Shown: in pieces, positions 44,754-53,919 of the stretch
Numbering within the stretch: the stretch's first letter is position 1
Layout of the letters: each line of letters starts with the position of its first letter
Source: Paraburkholderia bryophila
GTDB taxonomy: Bacteria; Pseudomonadota; Gammaproteobacteria; Burkholderiales; Burkholderiaceae
Assembly (NCBI RefSeq): GCF_003269035.1
Contig: NZ_QLTK01000021.1
Coordinates: 1 to 64,000 of the forward strand
Direction: 5' to 3'
DNA: 64,000 nt
Position numbers and translations under genes: made by a program
Notes under the pieces: model-generated
What the model was told of the DNA's origin: nothing
The model's database searches: none
The model's input: the letters and a program-made list of their open reading frames with translations, nothing else

Positions 44754-46016
44754 ATGCTGACACTCAAACGCTTCACCAATCCGGACGTCACGCGCGCCTT
44801 CACGAATATCGTCTGGCTAGGCCTCGAACGGCTCACGCAGATCGGCGTGGCGATTGCGATCAGCGGCATGCTGGCGCGTTACTTCGGGCCGGACACGTTC
44901 GGCAAGTGGCAATACGCGAACACGCTGCTGCTGGTGCTGTCGCCGATCACCTGGGTGTGCGGCGCGGAAATCCTGGTGCCCACCATCGTCGCGCGACCGC
45001 CCGCGCAACTCGGCACCGTGCTCGGCAGCGCCTTCGCGCTGCGTTTTTCGGCGTCGGCGGCGGCCTTGCTGCTCACCTGGCTCGGCATTGCGCTGCACTT
45101 CTTCGACCCGCTGGTCGGGGCCATGCTCGCGGGCCTCGCGGTGACCATGCTGTTTCGCGAGCCTTTTGTCGGCGTGATCAACGCGTGGCTGCAAAGCATG
45201 ACCTATAGCAAGCCGCAGTTGCTCACCAGCATGAGCACCGCCGTGCTCAAGGCGGGCTTCGTCTATCTGCTGGTGCGCGCGGCGGCCACGCCCGCGCGCT
45301 TCGGCTGGCTGTGGGCGCTCGAATCGGCGGCGATCGGCGCGGTGCTGCTGATCTATTTCATGCGGCGCCATGACGGCACGCTCGGCTGGCACGTCGAGCG
45401 TTCGCTGTTCAGGCATTTTGCCAGCGCGGGCACCGTGTTCTGGATCGGCCTGATCTGTATGTACCTGTTCCTGAAACTGGACCGGCTCATGCTCGAACGC
45501 GCCATTTCGTTCGCCGACCTCGGGCGCTATTCCGCCGCCCAGCAACTGAACGAAAACTGGATCACGCTCGCGCTGATGCTCGCGCAGACCATCGCACCCG
45601 CGTTCGTCTACCGGGTGCAGGATGCCGCGCAACTGCGCCGCAACATGTGGCGGCTCACCGCGATGACCGCCGCGCTGATGGTGAGCGGCGCGCTCGTGCT
45701 GGATCTGCTCGCCGGACTGATCATTCGCCGCGTGTTCGGACCGGACTTCGAAGGCGCGATCGAGATCTTTCGTTGGGCAGTGTGGTTGTCCGTGCCGGCC
45801 GGCATCGAGGCGATCGGCAATCTGATCGTGCTCAAGTATCAGGCGCGCTTCGTCCTGCTCGCCAAGTGGGTGCTCGCGCTGGCCGTCGCGTTCGTGGTGA
45901 ATCTGCTGGCGATTCCGCGGCTGGGCGCCTACGGTGCGCTGGTCGGCCTCGCGGCCGGCTATCTGGCCGCCGCGTCGGTTAATCTTTATTACATCCGTTT
46001 CAAATTGCGCCCATGA
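44754..46016 (+). CDS. Polysaccharide flippase (Wzx/MOP superfamily)
   Basis: Membrane protein of 420 residues with about twelve hydrophobic helices, starting MLTLKRFTNPDVTRAFTNIV and continuing GMLARYFGPDTFGKWQYANT, the usual first loops of O-antigen flippases. It would move lipid-linked oligosaccharide across the inner membrane. The ATG at 44754 avoids a non-coding leader. Its stop overlaps the next glycosyltransferase (ATGA). Confidence 0.88.
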   Translation: MLTLKRFTNPDVTRAFTNIVWLGLERLTQIGVAIAISGMLARYFGPDTFGKWQYANTLLLVLSPITWVCGAEILVPTIVARPPAQLGTVLGSAFALRFSASAAALLLTWLGIALHFFDPLVGAMLAGLAVTMLFREPFVGVINAWLQSMTYSKPQLLTSMSTAVLKAGFVYLLVRAAATPARFGWLWALESAAIGAVLLIYFMRRHDGTLGWHVERSLFRHFASAGTVFWIGLICMYLFLKLDRLMLERAISFADLGRYSAAQQLNENWITLALMLAQTIAPAFVYRVQDAAQLRRNMWRLTAMTAALMVSGALVLDLLAGLIIRRVFGPDFEGAIEIFRWAVWLSVPAGIEAIGNLIVLKYQARFVLLAKWVLALAVAFVVNLLAIPRLGAYGALVGLAAGYLAAASVNLYYIRFKLRP

Positions 46017-46843
46017 CGAACTCATCCGCCGCCGCGCAGATTCCCCTCGACGACGTCGCGGTGCTGCTGCCCGCGTTCAACGGCCAGGCCGACGTCGATC
46101 TGACGCTCGCGTCGTTCAGCGAAACCGCGCCGATCCACGTGCTGATCGTCGACGACGGCAGCACGCCGCCGATCGTCGCGCCGCGCATCGCCAACATGAA
46201 GATCGAGGTGCTGCGCATGCCGCGGAACGGCGGCATTGAACGTGCGCTGCAAACCGGCATCGACACGCTCGCGCAGCGCGGCTTTCGCTACGCGGCCCGC
46301 ATCGACGCGGGCGACCGCAGCGTGCCGCAGCGGCTCGCCAAACAACGCGTGTTCATGGAACTGCATCCGCGGGTGGCCGGCCTCGGCATGTGGACGCAAG
46401 TCGTCACGCGCGCCGGCAAGCCGCTCTTCATGCTGACGCCGCCGCCCGAGCCGAAGGCGATCCGGCGCATGCGCTTTTTCCGCGCATGCCTCGCGCATCC
46501 GTCGATGATGCTGCGTATCGACGCCGTGCGCGAAGTCGGCAACTACCGCGCCGAGTATCGCTCCGCCGAAGACCTCGATCTGTTCGTGCGTCTGATGCAA
46601 CGCTACGATTGCGCGAATCTGCCGGAGCTCGGGCTCTATTACGAGCTGAACGAAGGCGGCATCAGCGCGACCAAACGGCGCCGCCAGGTGAGCTCGACGC
46701 TGCGCTTGCAATTGCGCTACTTCAACCCCGTCAATCTGTACGACTGGCTTGGCCTCGCCAAGAATCTGCTGCATCTGGTGACGCCGTACCGCGCGCTGCA
46801 GCGGATCAAACGCCTGCTGCTCGCGCCGCGCGCGAGCCGTTGA
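46013..46843 (+). CDS. Family 2 glycosyltransferase
   Basis: A 276-residue GT-A-fold enzyme. N-terminal VAVLLPAFNGQADVDLTLAS with LIVDDGSTPPIVAP is the nucleotide-sugar-binding start. RIDAGDRSVPQRLAKQ holds the DxD-like region, in the form D-A-G-D. SAEDLDLFVRLMQRY is the usual acceptor-side ED motif. Overlaps the flippase by 4 nt and is followed after 36 nt by another glycosyltransferase. Sugar specificity unknown. Confidence 0.88.
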   Translation: MTNSSAAAQIPLDDVAVLLPAFNGQADVDLTLASFSETAPIHVLIVDDGSTPPIVAPRIANMKIEVLRMPRNGGIERALQTGIDTLAQRGFRYAARIDAGDRSVPQRLAKQRVFMELHPRVAGLGMWTQVVTRAGKPLFMLTPPPEPKAIRRMRFFRACLAHPSMMLRIDAVREVGNYRAEYRSAEDLDLFVRLMQRYDCANLPELGLYYELNEGGISATKRRRQVSSTLRLQLRYFNPVNLYDWLGLAKNLLHLVTPYRALQRIKRLLLAPRASR

Positions 46844-46879
46844 TCGACCTCTCCCCATTCACCGCCGAGCCCGTTCCGC

Positions 46880-48028
46880 ATGAAGCCTGCCTTGAAGTCG
46901 ACGCCCGCGTTGCGCATTACACTCGTCTGTAATACCGCCTGGGCAATCTATACCTATCGGCAAGGGCTGATCCGTATGCTGGTGGGACGCGGCGTCGACG
47001 TGACGGTGCTGGCGCCGCGCGACCGCACCTTCGACTTGCTCACCGCGATGGGCTGCCGCTGTATCGAACTGCCGATGGCCTCGAAGGGCACCAATCCGCG
47101 CGACGACCTGCGCACGCTGTGGGCGCTCTACCGCCAATACCGCGCGATCCGCCCGCACGTGGTGTTCCACTACACGATCAAGCCGAATATCTACGGCTCG
47201 ATCGCCGCGAAGCTGGCGGGCGTGCAATCGGTTGCGGTCACAACCGGACTCGGTTACGTGTTCATTCAGGCCAGCCGCGCCGCTCAGGTCGCCAAAAAAC
47301 TGTATCGTTTCGCGTTCCGTTTCCCGCGTGAAATCTGGTTTCTGAATCGCGACGACCAGGCGGCCTTCGTCGAGCAGAATTTGCTGGTGCATCCGGAACG
47401 CGCGCGGCTGTTGCATGGCGAAGGTGTCGATCTCGAACAGTTCGCGTTCGCGCCGTTGCCCGAGCGCGCGGACTTCCGCTTCGTGCTGATCGGCCGGCTG
47501 TTGTGGGACAAAGGCGTGGGCGAATATGTCGACGCCGCGCGGCGTTTGCGTGAACGTTATCCGCAGGCGCGGTTCCAATTGCTCGGTCCGGTCGGCGTCG
47601 ACAATCCGAGCGCGATTACGCGCGAAGAAGTGGCGGCGTGGGAGCGGGAAGGCATCATCGAGTATCTTGGTGAGGCGCACGACGTGCGGCCTTTTATCGT
47701 CGATGCGGATTGCATCGTTTTACCGTCGTATCGCGAAGGCGTGCCACGCACGCTGATGGAAGCCTCGGCGATGGGCCGGCCGATCGTCACGACGGACGTG
47801 CCGGGCTGCCGCGAGGTCGTGAAGGACGGCGTCAACGGCCTGCTGTGCGAAGTGCGCAATGCAGACAGTCTGGCAGCGAGCCTCGCGAAGATGCTCGACA
47901 TGAGCAACACCGAACGCCGGGCCATGGCGGAACGCGGCCGACAGAAAGTCGCGGAAGAATTCGACGAGCGCGTGGTCGTCGAAACGTACAAAGACCTGGT
48001 GCAGAAAATGACGGGCGTTCTACTTTAA
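46880..48028 (+). CDS. Family 4 glycosyltransferase (GT-B fold)
   Basis: A 382-residue retaining glycosyltransferase. The N-terminal domain starts LRITLVCNTAWAIYTYRQGL. The C-terminal GT1/4 domain has FVLIGRLLWDKGVGEYVDAA and the E-x7-E motif in LPSYREGVPRTLMEASA. Related to PglA/WbpX-type enzymes that extend lipid-linked glycans. 12 nt before galE. Confidence 0.9.
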   Translation: MKPALKSTPALRITLVCNTAWAIYTYRQGLIRMLVGRGVDVTVLAPRDRTFDLLTAMGCRCIELPMASKGTNPRDDLRTLWALYRQYRAIRPHVVFHYTIKPNIYGSIAAKLAGVQSVAVTTGLGYVFIQASRAAQVAKKLYRFAFRFPREIWFLNRDDQAAFVEQNLLVHPERARLLHGEGVDLEQFAFAPLPERADFRFVLIGRLLWDKGVGEYVDAARRLRERYPQARFQLLGPVGVDNPSAITREEVAAWEREGIIEYLGEAHDVRPFIVDADCIVLPSYREGVPRTLMEASAMGRPIVTTDVPGCREVVKDGVNGLLCEVRNADSLAASLAKMLDMSNTERRAMAERGRQKVAEEFDERVVVETYKDLVQKMTGVLL

Positions 48029-48040
48029 CGGAGCAACAGC

Positions 48041-49063
48041 ATGACCACGAAGGGCACGATTCTGGTAACCGGCGGGGCAGGCTTCATCGGCTCGCACACC
48101 TGCGTCGAATTGCGGAACGGCGGTTTCGACGTCGTGGTGATCGACAATCTCGTGAACAGCAACCGCGAGTCGTTGCGGCGGGTGGAGAAGATCACCGGCA
48201 AGGCCGTGACCTTCCACGAAGCCGACGCCTGCGACAACGCGGCGCTCAACCGCATTTTCGACGCCCATCCGATCAGCGGCGCGATCCACTTCGCCGCGCT
48301 CAAGGCGGTCGGCGAATCGGTGACCAGGCCGATCGAGTACTACAGCAATAACGTCGGCAGTTTGCTGAGCCTGCTCGGCGTGATGCGCGATCGCAACGTG
48401 AAGCAGTTCGTGTTCAGCTCGTCGGCCACGGTGTATGGCGTGCCGAAGAGCTCGCCGATCGACGAGTCGTTTCCGCTGTCGGCCACCAACCCGTATGGCC
48501 AGTCCAAGCTGATCGCCGAGCAGATTCTGCGCGATCTGGAAATCGCGGACCCGTCCTGGCGCATTGCCACGCTGCGCTACTTCAATCCGGTCGGCGCGCA
48601 TGAGAGCGGCCTGATCGGTGAAGATCCGGCGGGTGTGCCCAACAACCTGATGCCGTATGTCGCGCAGGTGGCGGTCGGCAAGCTGGAGAAACTGCGCGTG
48701 TTCGGCGGCGACTACGACACGCCCGACGGCACCGGTGTGCGCGATTACATCCACGTGGTGGATCTGGCGCGCGGACATCTGGCCGCGCTCGACGCGCTGG
48801 TTCAGCGCGACGCGAGCTTCGTGGTGAATCTCGGCACCGGTCAGGGCTACAGCGTGCTGGACGTCGTGCGTTCGTTCGAGAAGGCGTCCGGCAAGCCGGT
48901 GCCCTACGAGATCGTGGCGCGCCGTCCCGGCGACGTCGCTTCGTGTTTCGCCGATCCGGCCGCGGCCGAGCGGATCATCGGCTGGCGTGCGCAGTACGGC
49001 ATCGAGCGGATGTGCGCGGATCACTGGCGCTGGCAGTCCACCAATCCGCAAGGTTTTGCGTGA
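48041..49063 (+). CDS. galE: UDP-glucose 4-epimerase
   Basis: Interconverts UDP-glucose and UDP-galactose, possibly also the N-acetyl forms; 340 residues. NAD-binding TGGAGFIGSHTCVELRNGG, catalytic SSSATVYG and YGQSKLIAE (Tyr-x3-Lys), and LRYFNPVGAHESGLIGEDP are the GalE signatures. Ends the four-gene rightward run of flippase and glycosyltransferases. Confidence 0.95.
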   Translation: MTTKGTILVTGGAGFIGSHTCVELRNGGFDVVVIDNLVNSNRESLRRVEKITGKAVTFHEADACDNAALNRIFDAHPISGAIHFAALKAVGESVTRPIEYYSNNVGSLLSLLGVMRDRNVKQFVFSSSATVYGVPKSSPIDESFPLSATNPYGQSKLIAEQILRDLEIADPSWRIATLRYFNPVGAHESGLIGEDPAGVPNNLMPYVAQVAVGKLEKLRVFGGDYDTPDGTGVRDYIHVVDLARGHLAALDALVQRDASFVVNLGTGQGYSVLDVVRSFEKASGKPVPYEIVARRPGDVASCFADPAAAERIIGWRAQYGIERMCADHWRWQSTNPQGFA

Positions 49064-49064
49064 G

Positions 49065-50624
49065 TTAGGCCGCCATTCCCTCGAGGCGGAACACCGAGAC
49101 CGCGTCACGCAGCGCCACCGCGTGTTCCTCCAGCGATTTCGCCGCCGCCGCCGCTTCCTCGACCAGTGCCGCGTTGTGCTGCGTGACTTCGTCGATCTGC
49201 GACACCGCCTTGTTGACCTGCTCGATGCCGTCGCTCTGCTCGAGCGCCGACGCTTCGATCTCGCTCATCACGCCGGTCACGCGCTGCACCGCGCTCATCG
49301 CTTCGTGGATCGTCTTCTGCGCGTCGGACACGAGCGACGCACCCTGCTCCACCTTGGCCGCCGATTCGCCGATCAGTTCCTTGATCTCCTTCGCGGCCGC
49401 GCCGGAGCGCTGCGCGAGGCTGCGCACTTCCGAGGCCACCACCGCGAAGCCACGCCCCTGCTCGCCGGCCCGCGCGGCTTCGACCGCCGCGTTCAACGCC
49501 AGAATGTTGGTCTGAAACGCGATACCTTCGATCATGCCGATGATCTCGGCCACCTTGCGCGACGACGCGCTGATTCCATCCATCGTTTCGGTTACGCGCG
49601 ACACCACCGTGCCGCCTCGCGTAACCGTATCCAGCGCGCCATGCGCGAGCCGGTTCGCCTGTTTCGCGTTATCGGCGTTCTGCTTCACCGTGGCCGATAG
49701 CTGCTCCATGCTGGCCGCGGTCTGCTGCAGCGCGGCCGCCTGTTGCTCGGTACGGGCCGACAGGTCCGCATTGCCCGACGCGATTTCGTTGGCGCCCTGC
49801 GTGATGGCCGTGGTGCTGCCGCGCACCTTACCCACCGTTTGCACCAGACCGTCGCGCATGTTGGTCAGCGCGCCCAGCAACTGACCCATCTCGTTGCGCG
49901 ACTTGACCTTGATAGCCACCGTCAGATCGCCGGCGGCAATCCGCTCGAAGTGCTTGACGGTCGCGTTGACCGGCTTGATCAGCGCCGCCGACAACGCAAC
50001 CCGCGCCGCCACGCTGATCACGATCGCAATCGCACCGATCGCGCCGAACAGCAGCGTGGCCAGTTGAAAGCGCTGCGCGGCGGTCGCCGCCTGCTGATGC
50101 TGGCTCTCGATCTGCGCATGCTCGAGCGCACCGATCGCCTTCGAATAGACCGCGTAGAAGCCGTTCGCGGTTTCGCCCTGAATGTTGCGGAAGGTATTGA
50201 AGTCGAAGTCGTTGAGCGCCTTGAACTCCGGCTCGATGGCTTTCTCGACCAGCGCGCTGCGCGCCTGTTCGACGCTCTGCGCAAGGCGCTGCTCTTCGGC
50301 GCTGGCGAACGGACCGGCCATGTAATTGCGGAAATCGTTGTTCGATTCGACCAGCACCTTGTGCGCGGCCGGCAGCAGGTCGTCGGTCTGCTTGCCGACG
50401 CTGAACAGCGTCTGATACGAACCCACCGCCAGTTGCACCTGCAACAGCTTCTCGGAACTGGCCTTCAGATGCGATAACGCGACGGCGCTGCGCTGGGTAT
50501 CGTCGAGACTGCTGTTGGCGAGCTTGAGCGCGCCATAGCCGACGGCGATCACCGTCAGCAGGAAGGCGACGAACACGCTGATCAGCAGCGTCAGGCCGCC
50601 ACGAATGGTGAGGTTGTTTAGCAT
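49065..50624 (-). CDS. Methyl-accepting chemotaxis protein
   Basis: Inner-membrane chemoreceptor, 519 residues. One helix at the N terminus (LTLLISVFVAFLLTVIAVGY), a four-helix-bundle periplasmic sensor (about residues 35-190), a second helix, HAMP domain (VNATVKHFERIAAGDLTVAI) and the signalling domain with the hairpin tip EGIAFQTNILALNAAVEAAR. A C-terminal CheR-binding pentapeptide is not visible. It lies on the opposite strand inside the polysaccharide locus, 1 nt beyond galE end. Ligand unknown. Confidence 0.95.
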   Translation of the reverse strand: MLNNLTIRGGLTLLISVFVAFLLTVIAVGYGALKLANSSLDDTQRSAVALSHLKASSEKLLQVQLAVGSYQTLFSVGKQTDDLLPAAHKVLVESNNDFRNYMAGPFASAEEQRLAQSVEQARSALVEKAIEPEFKALNDFDFNTFRNIQGETANGFYAVYSKAIGALEHAQIESQHQQAATAAQRFQLATLLFGAIGAIAIVISVAARVALSAALIKPVNATVKHFERIAAGDLTVAIKVKSRNEMGQLLGALTNMRDGLVQTVGKVRGSTTAITQGANEIASGNADLSARTEQQAAALQQTAASMEQLSATVKQNADNAKQANRLAHGALDTVTRGGTVVSRVTETMDGISASSRKVAEIIGMIEGIAFQTNILALNAAVEAARAGEQGRGFAVVASEVRSLAQRSGAAAKEIKELIGESAAKVEQGASLVSDAQKTIHEAMSAVQRVTGVMSEIEASALEQSDGIEQVNKAVSQIDEVTQHNAALVEEAAAAAKSLEEHAVALRDAVSVFRLEGMAA

Positions 50625-50883
50625 TGGGTCTCCGGAGCGTCTTGTCGAGCGGCGGCGAAGCAGGCCGGCCTAAGTGGGGGCCGTGTTTTCGTACTGGACT
50701 CGTGTCGCATGTGTGCTTCTCTTACACTTCGCCGCATCCAGGTTAACGACCGCGCCGGGCCTTCGTTAAATAGGTGGAATCCATGACTGGCAAGGCTTTG
50801 CGGGACGTTTTCGAGCCACTATCTGGGATTTCCCGCTGCTTGCGCGCCCAGCGCGCTTTTCCGGAGTCGTCGCGTTTCGTTTG

Positions 50884-50889
50884 TATAAT
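50884..50889 (+). promoter_or_regulatory. Possible -10 element of the GlcNAc-1-P-type transferase gene
   Basis: A perfect TATAAT preceded by TTTG, 28 nt before the ATG at 50917. No good -35 hexamer is seen 17 bp upstream. The 292-bp spacer before it also contains the leftward start region of the chemoreceptor gene. Confidence 0.45.
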
Positions 50890-50916
50890 TCGGCGTCTTC
50901 GCTCAGGCCCACTTTC

Positions 50917-52017
50917 ATGCTTAGTTTTGCGCTCGGCTTCCTCGTTTCACTGCTGATCACGCTGTTGATCGTGCGCTATGCGCATCTGCATGAAAAATTC
51001 TCCACTGACACCGACTTGTCCGGCGTGCAGAAATTCCACGTGCATCCGGTGCCGCGCATCGGCGGCGTGGGGATTCTGCTCGGGCTGATCGCGTCCGCCG
51101 TGCAGTTGCATCACGCGTATCCGGCCGTGTCGGGCGGGATTCTCGGCTTGATCGCGTGCGGCATGCCGGCCTTCGGCTCGGGCATGATCGAAGATCTGAC
51201 CAAGCGCGTGTCGCCGCTCGCGCGCCTTGTCTGCACGATGGGCGCCGCCGCGCTCGCCTACTTTCTGCTGGATATCGCCGTCACGCGAATCAGCGTGCCG
51301 CCGCTCGACTTCCTGCTGTCGTACGCGGTGATCTCCTGCGCGGTCACGGTGCTCGCCGTGGCCGCGCTCGCCAACGCGATCAATATCATCGACGGCTTCA
51401 ACGGGCTGGCCTCGATGGTCGCGTTCATGATGTTCGCGTCGCTGGCCTACGTCGCGTTCCAGGTGTCCGACCCGGTCGTGCTGTCCGCGTCGTTCATGAT
51501 GATGGGCGCGGTGCTCGGCTTCTTCATCTGGAATTTCCCGGCGGGGCTGATCTTTCTCGGCGACGGCGGTGCGTACTTCATCGGCTTCATGCTCGCCGAA
51601 CTGTCGATTATGCTGGTGATGCGCAATCGCGACGTCTCCGCGTGGTATCCGGTGCTGCTGTTCATGTACCCGATCTTCGAGACCTGCTTCTCGATCTATC
51701 GCAAGAAATTCATTCGCGGCATGTCGCCGGGCATTCCCGATGGCGTGCATCTGCATATGCTGGTTTATAAGCGCCTGATGCGCTGGGCGGTGGGCGCGCG
51801 CACCGCGCGCGAATTGACGCGGCGCAATTCGCTGACTTCACCCTATCTGTGGCTGCTGTGTCTGATCGCCGTCGTGCCGGCCACGCTGTTCTGGCGGCAT
51901 ACGCTGCATCTATTCTGCTTCGTGGTCGTGTTCGCGGCGACTTACGTGTGGCTGTACGTCAGCATCGTGCGCTTCAAATCGCCGCGCTGGATGGTGGTCA
52001 GGAAAGCCAAACGCTAG
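50917..52017 (+). CDS. MraY/WecA-family undecaprenyl-phosphate glycosyl-1-phosphate transferase
   Basis: Polytopic membrane enzyme, 366 residues, that starts a glycan by putting a sugar-1-phosphate on undecaprenyl phosphate. Family motifs are NAINIIDGFNGLAS, FLGDGGAYFIGF and the C-terminal PDGVHLHMLVYKRLM. The ATG at 50917 gives the first helix MLSFALGFLVSLLITLLIVR; an upstream TTG at 50881 overlaps the -10 element. It is one of two such enzymes in this locus. Confidence 0.9.
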   Translation: MLSFALGFLVSLLITLLIVRYAHLHEKFSTDTDLSGVQKFHVHPVPRIGGVGILLGLIASAVQLHHAYPAVSGGILGLIACGMPAFGSGMIEDLTKRVSPLARLVCTMGAAALAYFLLDIAVTRISVPPLDFLLSYAVISCAVTVLAVAALANAINIIDGFNGLASMVAFMMFASLAYVAFQVSDPVVLSASFMMMGAVLGFFIWNFPAGLIFLGDGGAYFIGFMLAELSIMLVMRNRDVSAWYPVLLFMYPIFETCFSIYRKKFIRGMSPGIPDGVHLHMLVYKRLMRWAVGARTARELTRRNSLTSPYLWLLCLIAVVPATLFWRHTLHLFCFVVVFAATYVWLYVSIVRFKSPRWMVVRKAKR

Positions 52018-52105
52018 TCGGTAAGCATAAAGTCAGCACTTTGTTTGCAGGACGCAGGGCGCACGCATATCATCGGACGAATTCGATAACTAGAAAGAGG
52101 CCGTT

Positions 52106-52396
52106 ATGAAGTCGAAAGTCCATTTCGTCGCGCTCGGTTTGCTCGCGGCAAGCCTGCCGGTGTTGGCCAATACGGCGTCGGACAACGTCGTCTGGAGCGC
52201 GCGGCCGGTCGCGGCGACGAGCGCGCAGCCCGAGTGCACGGCCTATACGGGCCGGCCGATTGCGAACCCTGATGCCTCGACGGATCCGCTGACCAGGACA
52301 TTGAAGGTGGCCGGCACGATGGCAGCCGTGGGGGCCGTCAGCGCCGCAACGAAAGCTGGCGGTCAGCCGGGACCGAATCCCTGTGCCGGGCTCTGA
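52106..52396 (+). CDS. Small exported protein of unknown function
   Basis: A 96-residue protein, starting MKSKVHFVALGLLAASLPVL with a signal peptide cleaved near LAN. The mature part is about 74 residues, contains two cysteines (EC near residue 44 and C near the end) that could form a disulfide, and an alanine/glycine-rich centre. GAAAGAGG precedes the ATG at good spacing. No family recognised. Lies between the transferase and the ligase gene. Confidence 0.65.
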   Translation: MKSKVHFVALGLLAASLPVLANTASDNVVWSARPVAATSAQPECTAYTGRPIANPDASTDPLTRTLKVAGTMAAVGAVSAATKAGGQPGPNPCAGL

Positions 52397-52512
52397 GGTG
52401 GTCTTAGGCAACGGTGTAGCCAGATAGGAAGAAGGTACAATCATGGGCCAGTAGATACGGCCCAACACGGCGCACTTCGACGTCGTGACGGCCGTCTAAA
52501 GTTAAAAAAGAC

Positions 52513-53808
52513 ATGTCGACGCCCGTTACCCCTTCGTCCTTGAGCGTCAGCCGCCGCAGCCTGTTGCCCGCGTTTCTCCTGCTTACGTTCCCTGCGCTTA
52601 CCTTGCTGCTGCAAGGCGGAGCGAGCGCCGTATCGATCGCGGCCTCGGTCATTTCGCTGGTGCTGCTGCTCGGCCCTCGATCCTGGAGCGGTCTCGCGCC
52701 GTTGCGGTGGGACCAGGTGGACGCACGCTTGTGCATTGCGATGGCCTGCCCGCTCGTGGCCGTGCTGATCAGCGAACTCTCGCACGCCAAGGTGGTGCCC
52801 AATACGCTTGACTCGCCGGCGCGCTTCCTCGCCGCGATGCCGCTTTTTCTGGTCTTGCGACAAGCGCTGCCGCGTACGCTGGCGTGGAGCGATCTGTCGT
52901 TTGCGTTGGGGGCGCTGGCGTCGCTGGGGATTTTGTTGGTCGCGCCGCAATACTCGGGCATTGGGCGAGTCAGCAGCCGGTTTCTGAATCCGATCCACTT
53001 CGGCGACATCGCGCTGATTCTCGGCGTGCTGTCCATTCTTTCGCTGAACTGGTGGCGCAAGGACAGTTTGCCGGTGCGGATACTCAAGATCGCCGGTTTG
53101 CTGGCCGGCCTGGCCGCGTCGGTGCTGACCGGTTCGCGCGGCGGCTGGGCCGCCGTGCCGGTGGTGGCGGTGCTGATTCTTTATATGCGTGGTCGCGGCA
53201 AGTCGCGCCGCTGGAAAGTACTCCTGCCGCTAGCGATCATCGCGATCGTGGCAGGCGTGTTTGTGTTTTCGAGTTCGGCGCGGGAACGGTTCACCATCCT
53301 GAAGTCGGATGTGATTCACTACGAGGAAGGCCAGCGAGATACGTCCCTTGGAATTCGCCTGCAGTTGTACGAGACCGCGCTGAAGATCGTCGAAAACCAT
53401 CCGCTGCTCGGCCTGGGCGCGCATGGGTTTCGCGACAGCATGCAGTCGTTCGAGGATGCGGGCATGCTCACGCCGTTGGCCGCACAAAACGGCAAAGGCG
53501 AGACACACAACCAGTTTTTTGCGTATTTGACGGACTACGGGATGCTCGGCGGCTTTGCCCTTCTGTGCATCTACGTGGCGCCGGGCGTGCTGTTCTGGCG
53601 GCGCCTGAATGCGCCGAACCCGCCGGCCCGCAGCGCTGCGCTGATGGGGTTGACGTTCGTGCTGTCGTTCTGGATTTTCGGGCTGACGGTCGAGACGTTC
53701 GATCTGAAGATGACGGTCGCGTTTTACGCGACAATGGTTGCGATACTGGCGGCGTTGGCCAGCTATGCGGACAAGGCCAGCGATCGCACCGGAGTTGCAC
53801 CTCGATAA
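52513..53808 (+). CDS. O-antigen ligase family protein
   Basis: Polytopic membrane protein, 431 residues, with ten to twelve helices and the Wzy_C/ligase core: SVLTGSRGGWAAVPVVAVL, a large periplasmic loop and HPLLGLGAHGFRDSM, then GKGETHNQFFAYLTDYGMLG, where the His-Asn pair is typical. It would join polymer to lipid A core (WaaL) or polymerise repeat units (Wzy); the motif set does not decide. A TACAAT at 52435-52440 might be a -10 element. Confidence 0.88.
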   Translation: MSTPVTPSSLSVSRRSLLPAFLLLTFPALTLLLQGGASAVSIAASVISLVLLLGPRSWSGLAPLRWDQVDARLCIAMACPLVAVLISELSHAKVVPNTLDSPARFLAAMPLFLVLRQALPRTLAWSDLSFALGALASLGILLVAPQYSGIGRVSSRFLNPIHFGDIALILGVLSILSLNWWRKDSLPVRILKIAGLLAGLAASVLTGSRGGWAAVPVVAVLILYMRGRGKSRRWKVLLPLAIIAIVAGVFVFSSSARERFTILKSDVIHYEEGQRDTSLGIRLQLYETALKIVENHPLLGLGAHGFRDSMQSFEDAGMLTPLAAQNGKGETHNQFFAYLTDYGMLGGFALLCIYVAPGVLFWRRLNAPNPPARSAALMGLTFVLSFWIFGLTVETFDLKMTVAFYATMVAILAALASYADKASDRTGVAPR

Positions 53809-53919
53809 CATCGCAGTAGCAGCAGGCGCCATGCCGGATCAGGCGTTCGGCGCGCTGCCATCTAATGGTTAAATCCCGCTTCCGTGGCAGCGGCGCATGC
53901 CGCGGCCTTTCCTAAGCGA

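Noticed and set aside
50788..50801. Possible sigma-54 promoter (TGGCAAGGCTTTGC)
   Set aside because: The GG and GC elements are separated by 9 rather than 10 bases, which RpoN does not normally accept.
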